From: CAYLJJ01 sp964384025
Lineage (GTDB): Bacteria > Myxococcota_A > Bradymonadia > UBA7976 > UBA1532
NCBI GenBank assembly: GCA_964384025.1
Contig: CAYLJJ010000131.1
Coordinates: forward strand, 1-13,786
DNA length: 13,786 bases
Direction: 5' to 3'
The position numbers and the translations under genes were made by a program. The first letter of the stretch is position 1. Each line of letters opens with the position of its first letter. Shown in pieces: positions 1 through 7,304 of this stretch. The notes under the pieces were generated by a model. The model made no database searches. It was not told the DNA's origin and saw nothing but the letters and a program-made list of their open reading frames with translations.

Positions 1-243
1 ATAGAGCATAAACCTTCGAATATCTCCTTGGATCTGAAGCTCATGTGAACCATCGATGATGATGGCGTCCAGCTCAGCACCAACGCCCTGATCTGGAGGA
101 GGAGCATAGACATCCTCGCGGGGAGTGATCAGCGACCCTCGATCCCGGAAACCCTCATCGACGACATCTGTTGTCACCGCGTCTGAACAGGCCCAAAGCC
201 CAAGCCCAGTGAGGAGGAGTGTGGTATATGGCCTGAGCTTCAT
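1..243 (-). CDS. Outer-membrane lipoprotein, N-terminal part (possible PHB-depolymerase-like esterase); runs off the window
   Basis: The ATG at 243 opens an 81-codon frame that continues past base 1, so only the N-terminus is present. The start is preceded by GGAGAG at suitable spacing. Residues 1-19 form a lipoprotein signal: basic MKLR, a hydrophobic leucine-rich core, then LGLWAC with Cys19 as the lipidation site. The Trp at -2 is atypical. Ser at +2 would be expected to send it to the outer membrane in the Lol scheme. Residues 20-60 are an Asp/Pro-rich linker (VYAPPPDQG) of the kind common in surface lipoproteins of Myxococcota-like bacteria. The last residues seen, SHELQIQGDIRRFMLY, resemble the opening strand of polyhydroxybutyrate-depolymerase/LpqC-type esterases (dG..R.y.ly.P). 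The catalytic part is outside the window, so the enzyme guess is weak; the lipoprotein call is good. The gene lies 105 bp downstream of the aminotransferase on the same strand and may be co-transcribed with it. Confidence 0.75.
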   Translation of the reverse strand, partial: MKLRPYTTLLLTGLGLWACSDAVTTDVVDEGFRDRGSLITPREDVYAPPPDQGVGAELDAIIIDGSHELQIQGDIRRFMLY

Positions 244-326
244 CTCTCTCTCCAATAGAGGAATTCTCTTGACTACTTACGCCGCCAATTTTGGTTGAAG
301 GAGCGGTTCAGGTCAAAGGATTCTAA

Positions 327-345
327 GGAGAGGAGAGGAGAGGAG
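327..345. repeat. Pentanucleotide microsatellite (GGAGA, 3.8 copies)
   Basis: Three perfect GGAGA units plus GGAG lie just beyond the stop codon of the aminotransferase gene, in the 105-bp gap before the lipoprotein gene. On the transcribed (minus) strand it is a pure pyrimidine tract. Short tandem repeats like this can change copy number by slippage. Here it is outside coding sequence and about 80 bp upstream of the lipoprotein start, so any effect would be on the untranslated region. Confidence 0.8.
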
Positions 346-348
346 CAT

Positions 349-1491
349 TCAACCAGGGAGATGTTTTAGGACCCGCTCCAGGCGAGAAAGCACATCTTGG
401 GTTTGCTCTAGGGTGCCCACAGAGAAGCGCACATAGCCTGAGAGCTGTGGCATCTGAGAGCGATCGCGTACATAGACCCCTTCTTCATGGAGCAGATGCA
501 CCACCCAGGGGGCTTGCTCAAAACGGATCATCACATAGTTGCCGGGGGTGCTGTGAAGAGGAAGACCGTGGGAAGCACACCAGCTCGCCATCAGCTCTTT
601 GGCGCGAGCCACCTCATCCAGATAGCTCCGCAGGTAGACCTGATCTTTCAGAGCGGCGATGGCTCCGATCTGGGCAAGGACGTTGACACTCTTGGGGTTA
701 AAGACTCGTTTGAGATCCTCAATGATATCAGGAGAGGCTAGAGCATAGCCGACACGCAGCCCCGCCATCCCGTAGGCCTTTGAGAAGGTCCGGGTGATCA
801 CCAAGTTGGAGTGGGTAGAGAGCAGCCCGATGGAGGTCACGCCTGCAAACTCGGAGTAAGCTTCATCCAAAACAAAGAGGGACTCAGGAGAAGCGGCCAG
901 GAGATGGGCCACCTCGGCAGGGGTATAGCTGACTCCTGTGGGGTTGTTGGGGTTGACCAGATAGATCAGCCTTGGGCGGTGATGATGCAAAGCCCTCAAG
1001 AGCCCCTCAATATCCTTCTCAAAGGGATCTGGAGCATAGTGGTGGATGATCTCCGCTCCCCGAGTCTGCGCAAAGACCAGAAAATGCTGGTAGCTGGGAG
1101 AGGCGACCAGGACTCGATCTCCAGGATCTAAGTAGGTGGTGCAGATGGTGTTAAGGGCATCGTCGCTGCCGTTGGTGACCAGGAAGCTCTCTTGGGGAAC
1201 CCCATAAAAATGGTTTAAAGCTGCCGCTAAGTTCATGCTGTTGAGCACTGGGTACCAGTTCAGATGATTGCTGCTCTCCAGGAAGGCCATGATCGCCTCC
1301 TGAACTTTTGGAGAGGGGGGAACAGTGGCCTCGTTCCAATCGAGCTTATGGGGGAGCTGCTCTGGGCGTGCACGGATGGTGTCCAGAGAAGAGACCGCCT
1401 GATAGGGGTGCACCCCTCGAACATTACGAGCGACCTGGAGCTGAGAGCGCCTCTTGGAGATGGGAGCGAGGCTCAAATGGGACTGGGGCAT
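349..1491 (-). CDS. hisC: Histidinol-phosphate aminotransferase-like PLP enzyme (class I/II aminotransferase)
   Basis: This is a fold-type I PLP aminotransferase of 380 residues, closest by motif to HisC, which converts imidazole-acetol phosphate to histidinol phosphate with glutamate as donor. Visible motifs (numbering from the ATG): NGSDD near 107-111 (cofactor phosphate), NPNNPTG at 180-186, DEAY at 209-212 (Asp to the pyridine N, Tyr to O3'), TFSKAYG with the Schiff-base Lys238, GLRVGY with Arg246, and YVRFSVG near 353-359 whose Arg should bind the substrate carboxylate. The ATG at 1491 is preferred: GGAGA sits 5 bases upstream. The in-frame TTG at 1503 overlaps that ribosome-binding site. 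About 50 residues precede the LDWNEAT motif, slightly more than usual. No other his genes are nearby, so the substrate could be another amino acid (aromatic or a secondary-metabolite precursor). The gene is divergent from the PilZ gene, with 79 bp between start codons. Confidence 0.85.
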   Translation of the reverse strand: MPQSHLSLAPISKRRSQLQVARNVRGVHPYQAVSSLDTIRARPEQLPHKLDWNEATVPPSPKVQEAIMAFLESSNHLNWYPVLNSMNLAAALNHFYGVPQESFLVTNGSDDALNTICTTYLDPGDRVLVASPSYQHFLVFAQTRGAEIIHHYAPDPFEKDIEGLLRALHHHRPRLIYLVNPNNPTGVSYTPAEVAHLLAASPESLFVLDEAYSEFAGVTSIGLLSTHSNLVITRTFSKAYGMAGLRVGYALASPDIIEDLKRVFNPKSVNVLAQIGAIAALKDQVYLRSYLDEVARAKELMASWCASHGLPLHSTPGNYVMIRFEQAPWVVHLLHEEGVYVRDRSQMPQLSGYVRFSVGTLEQTQDVLSRLERVLKHLPG

Positions 1492-1570
1492 GGTGTTCTC
1501 CAAGCGTCTCGTATAGGGTAGCTAGAAGCAAAGCTGGCAGGCCCCCAGCAAATAGTGGGCCGATGTGTTC

Positions 1571-2398
1571 ATGGCCAACTTTAGACGCTCTCAACGCTAC
1601 CCCTTCCAGCTCCAGGTCAGGATCCAAGTTCCAGGGCTAGAACCTCAGCCCGCGATCACGGAGGATCTCAGCCTTCACGGTCTCTTTATCCGCAGTGATA
1701 TCCCCCTTGAGCCAAATCAGCTCCTCCGCTTCAGCCTCCAGGAACCAGAGGGAAGAGCGTTCTTGGATCTGTTGGGGATTATCGCTCGCTGTATTCCTCC
1801 AGGTCAGGGAGCCCTCCCTGGTTTGGGGGTCGCTCTCTTTGGAAACTCAAAGGGAGCGCTTCAGCGCTGGGGAAAGCTTCTCTCGAAGGTCCAAGCCTGG
1901 TCTCAAGCGGGGTTTAGAGCACCCCCCGATCAAAAGCAGCCTGAGCGTCCAGACAGTGTCCAGAGATCTTTTGTCCGGCGCCCTGCGCCCTTTAAGGTCA
2001 CCCTGCGCCCCAGCACCATGGAGACCCTCCTGCGCTTCTCCCTTAAGGAGATCAGCGAGGGAGGTTGCTTTGTGATCAGCGATCAACTCCTGCCTGTGGG
2101 CAGCGCGATACAGCTCTGCCTGATCCACCCCCTGAGCGGAGAGCACTATGAAATCTCAGGCTTGGTAGTGCGCAGCGTAGACGCCCTGGATCCTCAACAG
2201 AAAGGCATCGGGATCCGCTTTCGCGGAGGCAGCATATCTCAGGATACATGGCACTCTTTCTTAAGTCGCCACGCTCCGCTTCCCCTGGGCTGCGACCTTC
2301 TGTCTAAAGAACTCAAACGGCGTGACCGAACTTCTCTTCTTGGGGCAGAAGATACCTTGACAGACGAACACCCGCCTCAAACCCTCTATGAGGAGTGA
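1571..2398 (+). CDS. Tandem PilZ-domain protein (probable c-di-GMP receptor)
   Basis: This 275-residue protein has no signal peptide or membrane segment. It carries two PilZ domains. Domain 1 (about 4-100) has both canonical c-di-GMP signatures: RRSQR (Arg5 and Arg9, RxxxR) and DLSLHG (32-37, D/NxSxxG). Domain 2 (about 130-232) has RSFVR (132-136) followed by EISEGG (160-165), where Glu replaces the usual Asp/Asn, then a GIGIRF strand. A Gln/Pro/Arg-rich linker (about 110-130) joins them, and a hydrophilic tail follows. PilZ proteins bind c-di-GMP and transmit it to motility, polysaccharide or transcription targets; the target here is unknown. The ATG at 1571 puts the RxxxR motif at residue 5. 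A GTG at 1565 is in frame, but neither start has a good Shine-Dalgarno. A small GGCCC/GGGCC inverted repeat (1540-1561) lies just upstream. The TPR-YggX gene starts 37 bp downstream and is probably co-transcribed. Confidence 0.85.
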   Translation: MANFRRSQRYPFQLQVRIQVPGLEPQPAITEDLSLHGLFIRSDIPLEPNQLLRFSLQEPEGRAFLDLLGIIARCIPPGQGALPGLGVALFGNSKGALQRWGKLLSKVQAWSQAGFRAPPDQKQPERPDSVQRSFVRRPAPFKVTLRPSTMETLLRFSLKEISEGGCFVISDQLLPVGSAIQLCLIHPLSGEHYEISGLVVRSVDALDPQQKGIGIRFRGGSISQDTWHSFLSRHAPLPLGCDLLSKELKRRDRTSLLGAEDTLTDEHPPQTLYEE

Positions 2399-2435
2399 GG
2401 CTTCCCCGAGCCCCTAGAATTTATGGAGCCAAGAG

Positions 2436-3068
2436 ATGAATCCAGCAGAGAGGATCGAACAGTTTCGTAAAATGGCTCAGGCGAATCCAGAGGATGACCT
2501 GGCTCATTTCGCTTTGGGTCAACTCCTCTGTGATGAAGCCCGCTGGGCTGAGGCGGTCAATGTGCTCCGCCATGTTGTTAAGATCAGCTCAAGCTACTCT
2601 AGGGCCTATCTCCTCTTAGGGCTTGCTCGCTCCAAGAGCGGTGATGAACCTGGCGCGATTCAAGCCTGGCAACAGGGCTATGCCCAGGCGATGGCCTTGG
2701 GAGATTTGATGCCCGCCAGCGAGATGAAGGGATTTTTAGGCTCTGTTGGCGCAGCGCCAGATCCTGGGCTGGTCGTTGCACCTCCTGAGGCAGCCCCCGA
2801 GGATGATCGCGAGCCTGAAGAGGGAGAGATCCGCTGTCTGCGCTCAGGTCGAATCGGCGCAAAGATGGAGTTCAACCCCTTTGGCGATGAGATCGGCGCC
2901 TTTATCGAAGCTCAAATCTCCAAGGAGAGCTGGGAGGAGTGGATGGAACTCTCCATCAAGCTGATCAATGAGTTTAGATTGGACCTCGGAGATCCCCAGT
3001 CTCAGCGCGTCTATGACGAGCATATGCGAGAGTTCTTAAAACTCCCCGAAGAGCTTTTTAACGGGTGA
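2436..3068 (+). CDS. TPR protein fused to a YggX-type Fe(2+)-trafficking domain
   Basis: The protein has 210 residues. Residues 4-95 are helical, with two TPR-like repeats (about 21-54 and 55-88; pattern ALGQLLCDEARWAEAVNVL and LLLGLARSKSGDEPGAIQAW). A Pro/Glu/Asp-rich linker spans about 103-130. Residues 131-203 match the small Fe(II)-trafficking protein YggX: a Cys at the start (IRCLRSG, Cys134), then FNPFGDEIG, ISKESWEEW (161-169) and LINEFRLDL (176-184). E. coli YggX has the same order (CTFL, ISKEAWAQW, LINEKKLN). YggX is normally a free protein of about 90 residues that supports Fe-S cluster integrity under oxidative stress, with the Cys implicated. Here it is the C-terminal half of a larger protein, so the TPR part may dock it to a client or complex. 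GGAG at 2425-2428 supports the start. The 3' end overlaps the convergent grpE gene by 11 bp. I am confident in the YggX similarity; the role of the fusion is unknown. Confidence 0.85.
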   Translation: MNPAERIEQFRKMAQANPEDDLAHFALGQLLCDEARWAEAVNVLRHVVKISSSYSRAYLLLGLARSKSGDEPGAIQAWQQGYAQAMALGDLMPASEMKGFLGSVGAAPDPGLVVAPPEAAPEDDREPEEGEIRCLRSGRIGAKMEFNPFGDEIGAFIEAQISKESWEEWMELSIKLINEFRLDLGDPQSQRVYDEHMREFLKLPEELFNG

Positions 3069-3732
3069 CAACCACAGCAGCAGCACGAAGCAGGCGTTCC
3101 TTGAGGAAATATGCTTTGTGGTACTCCTCAACCACCTTGCCGCTCTCCTCTCCCTCTATTTCGACCTGATGCACCGCCTCCTGATAGTGAGGATCAAAGC
3201 GCTGCATCAGGGCTGAGCGCTGTTCTACCTCCATCCCCTCAAGAGCACTCTTAAAAAGCTTAAAGACTCGCTGAGCGCCCTCCAGCATCAACTCTCCATG
3301 TCGCTCTTGAGCTTGAGCAGAAAGATCAGCGTTCAAGAGGTGCTCAAAGGCGTCCAGAGCAGGGAGGAGCGCCTTGATGCTCTGCTCCTGGGCCCTGAGC
3401 GCAGCCTCCTCGACTTTGCGATCTACACGAAGCTTAAAGCGCTTGAAGCGCTCATCCTTCTTGGCAAGTCGAGCTTTCAGGCGCAGCTTCTCAGCCTCCA
3501 ATCTTTGAGCCTTCTCCTGCTCCTCCTTGAGTAGGGTCTCAAGCTCTTGGCGAGCTTTGAAGAGAGAGAGGGTCAGGGCCTGATTTAGAGCGCTCTGTTC
3601 AGGCTCCTCTTTGGAGGAGGAGCTTTGATCAGGCTCCTCTTCGGAGGAGGAGCTTTGCTCAGGCTGAACACCCTGCTCCGCACGCTCTACTGCGGCCTCA
3701 GCTTCAGCAAAGAGATCTTCAAACGTGGTCAT
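3058..3732 (-). CDS. grpE: GrpE-family nucleotide exchange factor for DnaK
   Basis: The protein has 224 residues, within the usual GrpE range. GrpE releases ADP from DnaK (Hsp70) in the cytoplasm. The layout is a disordered acidic N-terminus (1-50), a long charged helix/coiled coil (about 55-125, the dimerisation stalk), the helical segment KALLPALDAFEHLL (120-133) matching the family's LLPvlDnlErAL, and the beta-wing domain with FDPHYQEAV (179-187) ending KERLLRAAAVVV (211-222), equivalent to the R(V/L)LRPAxVxV signature. Pro is replaced by Ala in that last motif, a small departure. Residues 25-44 are two near-identical ten-residue Ser/Glu units. GAGGAG before the ATG at 3732 is the ribosome-binding site, and only 11 bp separate the gene from the upstream ygfK-like stop, so the two form an operon. 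No dnaK or dnaJ is in the window. Its 3' end overlaps the convergent TPR-YggX gene. It could be a second, specialised GrpE rather than the housekeeping copy. Confidence 0.88.
   Translation of the reverse strand: MTTFEDLFAEAEAAVERAEQGVQPEQSSSSEEEPDQSSSSKEEPEQSALNQALTLSLFKARQELETLLKEEQEKAQRLEAEKLRLKARLAKKDERFKRFKLRVDRKVEEAALRAQEQSIKALLPALDAFEHLLNADLSAQAQERHGELMLEGAQRVFKLFKSALEGMEVEQRSALMQRFDPHYQEAVHQVEIEGEESGKVVEEYHKAYFLKERLLRAAAVVVTR
3601..3660 (-). repeat. Two 30-bp direct repeats inside grpE
   Basis: Units 3601-3630 and 3631-3660 are identical at 28 of 30 positions. They encode residues 25-34 (EQSSSSEEEP) and 35-44 (DQSSSSKEEP) of the GrpE homologue. Each unit also holds an inverted repeat; in the second it is CTCCTC-TTCG-GAGGAG at 3634-3649. 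The 30-bp period keeps the frame, so copy-number change would lengthen or shorten the acidic, serine-rich tail without breaking the gene. Confidence 0.9.
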
Positions 3733-3743
3733 CGAAGCTCCTC

Positions 3744-6700
3744 TCAGGGCAGCGTACTGCCTTCTAGGCCCTCTAAGAGAGTAAGCATGACGACAGCGGA
3801 CTCTAAGGAGAGCGTTGATTGGATAAGATCGCCCTCAGCACCCAACAAGTTATGAGCGCTGGGGTGTAGCTGAACCTTGAGCCCTGGGCGCTCATAGATC
3901 AGGCTCTCTTCAAGCCTGAGGCTGTGAGTCTCTCCAGCGAAGCGCCCCTCAACGCGGCGATCAGCGCGGAGATAACGGAAAGCTTGCTCCTCTTCATTCA
4001 GGAAGGCAGCTTCATCATAATAGATGCGTGGTTTGTCCATATAGGGCCGCCCAGCGCTGGGGCAGAAGGTCCCACAGTTGCCGCACTCGTTGCAGTGATC
4101 CGCCAGCACTGCCACCTGAGGAGCCTGACTGAGGTCCAGGAAGATCCCCTCCCCCTCTCGCCAGTCTCCATCAACATATCTCAGTGAGGGGAAGCTGAGC
4201 AGCCGAGGCTTGAGGCTATAGGTGAAGAGGGCGCGGTTGGGGCAGACCAATGTGCAGATGCTACAGAGCTGATCACAGTCTAAGCAGCGCGCGGCTTCAG
4301 CTTGAGCCTCCTCCTGGGAGAGGCTCAGGATCACCTCTTTAAAATGCTGCCGATCTTCGATAGAGCGTTGAGGAGGCGGACCTCTAAAGCGGCGCTGAGC
4401 TTGACGACTCAGCAACTCCTGGATCGGAATCTGCGGAGTCCTATTGGCGTTCAGCCAAGTAGCCAGCCCCTCCTCTCGGCTTCGAATATGCTTGGCGATG
4501 CGTTTGCCATCTGCGCTGGCCTTCACCGCTGAACTGGGTCCAGCTCCAGCGGTATCTCCTCCAGCGAAGATTCCAGGGAGAGAGGTCTCTAAGCTCTCAG
4601 GCTGCACCTTGATCGTCCCTCGAGGGCTCAGCTCTGGGGCGATCTCTCCAAAGAAATCCAATATGCTGGCCTGACTTACAGCCAGCAGCAAGCTATCCAA
4701 CTTAAAGCGCAGCTCCTCTCCCTCTAGAGGCAGAGGACGGCGGCGGCCATCCGTCCCGCGTGGTCCCAGGGTCATCTTCTGGCAGATGAGGGCTTTGAGT
4801 GCTCCTCCCTCTCGCTCTAGGCGCTTGGGCTGTGCCAACTCATAGACAGGGATCCCCTCCTCCAAGAGGCCCTCGATCTCTTCAGGATCAGCGGGCATCT
4901 GTTTGATGCTGCGGCGGTAGATGAGCATCGGCTCGGAGATCCCCAAACGGTAGAGGCTGCGAGCGGCGTCCATCGCCACATCTCCAGCGCCCACCACCGC
5001 GACCCGCTGCCCCAAATCAGGGGCTTGTCCATCGCGGAGTTGTCGTAAAAAGGAGATGGCGTCGATGACCCCTTCTCCCTCCTCACCGGGAATATTTAGG
5101 GACCTGCCTACCTGAGCCCCTGTGGCGATGATGATATATTTAAAACCCTGCGCTCTCAGATCGGAGAGCTGGAAGTCTCGTCCAGCCTTCCGACCGTAGC
5201 GCAGCTCTACCTTCAACTTCTCAAGGATGCTGAGGTCCTGCTCCAGCACCCTTCGAGGTAGGCGATACTCTGGGATGGTACCTGAGACCATCCCCCCTGG
5301 CTTCTCAAACTGCTCAAAGATCACACAATCATAGCCCACTGGAGCCAGCTCTCGAGCGACGCTGAAGCCACAGGGACCCGCGCCGATGATGGCGACCTTG
5401 ATCCCTCGGCTGCGTGTCCTATTTGGGGTCAGTTGTTCCTTCTCTTGATCCATGATGAAGCGCTTGATCTCTCGGATAGCGAGGGGATCATCAAAATGGG
5501 TCCGCACACAGCGATCCTGACACTCTCGATCACAGATACGGCTCAGGATGCTGGGGATGGGGTTCTCCCTCCTCACAATCCTCAGAGCCTCTTCAAAACG
5601 CCCCTCTCGAACAGCGCGCATATACTCAGGGACCGCCTGATTTACAGGGCAGACCTCAGTACAGGGAGCCTGGATGCAGTCAAACAAGCCTAAGGGGCGG
5701 GTGCTCTTGCTGTTGGTGGTGTGGAAGCGCTCCTTTTGAAGCAGTGGTTCGTTTGGGAGGCTGTCCGCATAAGCCGCCAGATTGAGAGAGGCGCAGATCC
5801 GCTCCACTTGCATCACCCTGCGATTCACCTGAAAGAGCCCGGTCTCTTGAGCCCAGCGGCGAATCAAAGCGGCGGGCTTGAGGATCCCCGCTTTAAGCTG
5901 CTCAGCCAGGAGAAGACAGGGAGCCTCCTCCATATCGGCGGCTTCCGCCATCTGGGGTGGGAAGGCAGCCAGAAATCCCTCCATCTGCGCGGCGCTTTGG
6001 ATGATATAGCTCTGGGTGCTGGGGGCTGTTTTATAGGCCGCGTCGATCTCCTCAAAATATTGAAGAGTGCGGGCATAGCCTCCCGGCTTAAGCAGATCTG
6101 AGCAGACCGTGATACTGCGCACCCCGCTCTTCAGTAAAGAGGCTACCCGGAAAGCGTCCACCCCTCCCGCAAAGGAGATCGGCAAGTTTCCCTGAAACTC
6201 TGCATCCAGGGTCGCGGCTAGGCGAACAGTGATGGCGTGGAGAGGGCGCCCCGAGAGATACATCATCTCCTCTTCAAAGTGATCTCTGTGGTTACGCACC
6301 TCCAGGGTGTTGCTCAGTTTGACTCCGAAGTCCAGATCCCGCTGCTGAGCCAGGATCTGCAGCCGTCGAAGCATGGGAAGGGCGTCTATATATTTGAGAT
6401 CATGCCCAAAGGCCTCGTCAGGGACCTCTACATCCTCAAAGCCCAGCGTTTGGTTCAGTAGGCCACGCACCTGCTCAGGTCCCAGGAGGGTGGGGTTGAG
6501 CTTGACGGTGGTATGAAAGCCCTCCTCCAACAGGTAACGGCAGATGCTCTCAATCTCATCAGGAGGACAACCATGCATTGTGGAGAGGGTGATGTTATTG
6601 GACATCAGGTCTGGAATCTCCAGCCCTTCGAGCTCTGGAAAGAGCGGCCGCAGCACCTCAATACAGGATTGCTTATCTTTGGATATGTCCCTGATTTTAT

Positions 6701-7205
6701 TTAGGAACCACTGTAGGTTCTCTTTAAGCATCCCCTCCAAGTTATAGCCTACGCTGGCGTTAAAGATCACACCTGGGGTCTCGCCCGCGAACCCGAAGCG
6801 CTTATGTAGAGCGTGGATCAAGATCCAAGCGTGCAAATACTCTCGGTAGGACTCCTCAACCTTCAGCTCTTGAGACCACTCGACGTTATAGCCCTCATCC
6901 TCCATATCGATACAGGGCTTGGAGATCTTCAACTCATCCAGAGTTTGGACGGTCTTGAGTTCTATAAAGCGACAGCCCGTGAGCCAAGCGGTGATGATAT
7001 TCTGGCTCAGCTGAGAATGGGGACCTGCGGCGACCCCTAGAGGGGTCTGTAGCTGCTGCCCAAAGAGCTGCTGCTCATAGGGCGCCCTTGAGCGAGGCTT
7101 GAAGAAGAGCAGCTCAGGAAGCCCAAAGAGCTGCCCCTGTTCAAGCTCTCTGGTGATCAACTGAGCGAGCTGCAGTAAGGGGAGTGGGCTGAATCGATCA
7201 GACAT
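3744..7205 (-). CDS. ygfK: YgfK-like multidomain Fe-S flavoprotein oxidoreductase (annotated in relatives as putative selenate reductase subunit)
   Basis: This 1153-residue cytoplasmic protein shares the E. coli YgfK architecture (about 1030 residues). Residues 1-430 are a dihydroorotate-dehydrogenase/PreA-like TIM barrel with the YgfK-specific AAGPHSQLSQNI, FIELKTVQ and NASVGYNLEG (52-160). Residues about 500-590 are a GltD/DPYD-type Fe-S domain with Cys510, 515, 519 and 558, 562, 566. Residues 600-905 are a GltD-like FAD/NAD(P) module: GAGPCG (608-613) for FAD, GAGDVA (739-744) for NAD(P)H, and AGGD (881-884). The C-terminus has Cys974, 977, 981, 984, 988 and a ferredoxin-like Cys1038, 1041, 1044, 1048. 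Electrons presumably run from NAD(P)H through FAD and Fe-S clusters to the barrel. The substrate is unproven: YgfK has been linked to selenate reduction and sits in purine/urate degradation clusters in other bacteria. None of those partners (xdhD, ssnA, ygeX, ygeY, hydantoinase) is here. GGAGG lies 5 bases before the ATG, and grpE follows in the same operon. Confidence 0.88.
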   Translation of the reverse strand: MSDRFSPLPLLQLAQLITRELEQGQLFGLPELLFFKPRSRAPYEQQLFGQQLQTPLGVAAGPHSQLSQNIITAWLTGCRFIELKTVQTLDELKISKPCIDMEDEGYNVEWSQELKVEESYREYLHAWILIHALHKRFGFAGETPGVIFNASVGYNLEGMLKENLQWFLNKIRDISKDKQSCIEVLRPLFPELEGLEIPDLMSNNITLSTMHGCPPDEIESICRYLLEEGFHTTVKLNPTLLGPEQVRGLLNQTLGFEDVEVPDEAFGHDLKYIDALPMLRRLQILAQQRDLDFGVKLSNTLEVRNHRDHFEEEMMYLSGRPLHAITVRLAATLDAEFQGNLPISFAGGVDAFRVASLLKSGVRSITVCSDLLKPGGYARTLQYFEEIDAAYKTAPSTQSYIIQSAAQMEGFLAAFPPQMAEAADMEEAPCLLLAEQLKAGILKPAALIRRWAQETGLFQVNRRVMQVERICASLNLAAYADSLPNEPLLQKERFHTTNSKSTRPLGLFDCIQAPCTEVCPVNQAVPEYMRAVREGRFEEALRIVRRENPIPSILSRICDRECQDRCVRTHFDDPLAIREIKRFIMDQEKEQLTPNRTRSRGIKVAIIGAGPCGFSVARELAPVGYDCVIFEQFEKPGGMVSGTIPEYRLPRRVLEQDLSILEKLKVELRYGRKAGRDFQLSDLRAQGFKYIIIATGAQVGRSLNIPGEEGEGVIDAISFLRQLRDGQAPDLGQRVAVVGAGDVAMDAARSLYRLGISEPMLIYRRSIKQMPADPEEIEGLLEEGIPVYELAQPKRLEREGGALKALICQKMTLGPRGTDGRRRPLPLEGEELRFKLDSLLLAVSQASILDFFGEIAPELSPRGTIKVQPESLETSLPGIFAGGDTAGAGPSSAVKASADGKRIAKHIRSREEGLATWLNANRTPQIPIQELLSRQAQRRFRGPPPQRSIEDRQHFKEVILSLSQEEAQAEAARCLDCDQLCSICTLVCPNRALFTYSLKPRLLSFPSLRYVDGDWREGEGIFLDLSQAPQVAVLADHCNECGNCGTFCPSAGRPYMDKPRIYYDEAAFLNEEEQAFRYLRADRRVEGRFAGETHSLRLEESLIYERPGLKVQLHPSAHNLLGAEGDLIQSTLSLESAVVMLTLLEGLEGSTLP

Positions 7206-7229
7206 GGAGTCCTCCAGATGAATCCCTGG

Positions 7230-7258
7230 ATTATTGAAAGATGATCTTTACTTTCCAA
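7230..7258 (-). promoter_or_regulatory. Predicted sigma-70-type promoter of the ygfK-grpE operon
   Basis: Reading the minus strand, TTGGAA (7258-7253, 4 of 6 matches to TTGACA) is followed after exactly 17 bp by AATAAT (7235-7230, 5 of 6 matches to TATAAT). Transcription would begin near 7223, giving an untranslated leader of about 18 bases that contains the GGAGG ribosome-binding site of ygfK. It lies in the 99-bp divergent gap shared with the HAD gene. I saw no comparably good promoter for the HAD gene; TTGAAA at 7234-7239 lacks a matching -10. The call rests on consensus match only. Confidence 0.5.
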
Positions 7259-7304
7259 AGGAATTTCGCCACTTCTCCAGCCAAAAGATCTCTTTGGAGA
7301 TGAG

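Noticed and set aside
1492..1503. TTG at 1503 as the hisC start, four codons upstream of the ATG
   Set aside because: It overlaps the GGAGA ribosome-binding site that serves the ATG at 1491, and has no Shine-Dalgarno of its own.
447..1640. Plus-strand frames opposite hisC
   Set aside because: Shadows of the aminotransferase gene, which has full PLP motifs on the minus strand.
7234..7262. TTGAAA as a -35 box for the HAD gene
   Set aside because: No acceptable -10 at 16-18 bp spacing.
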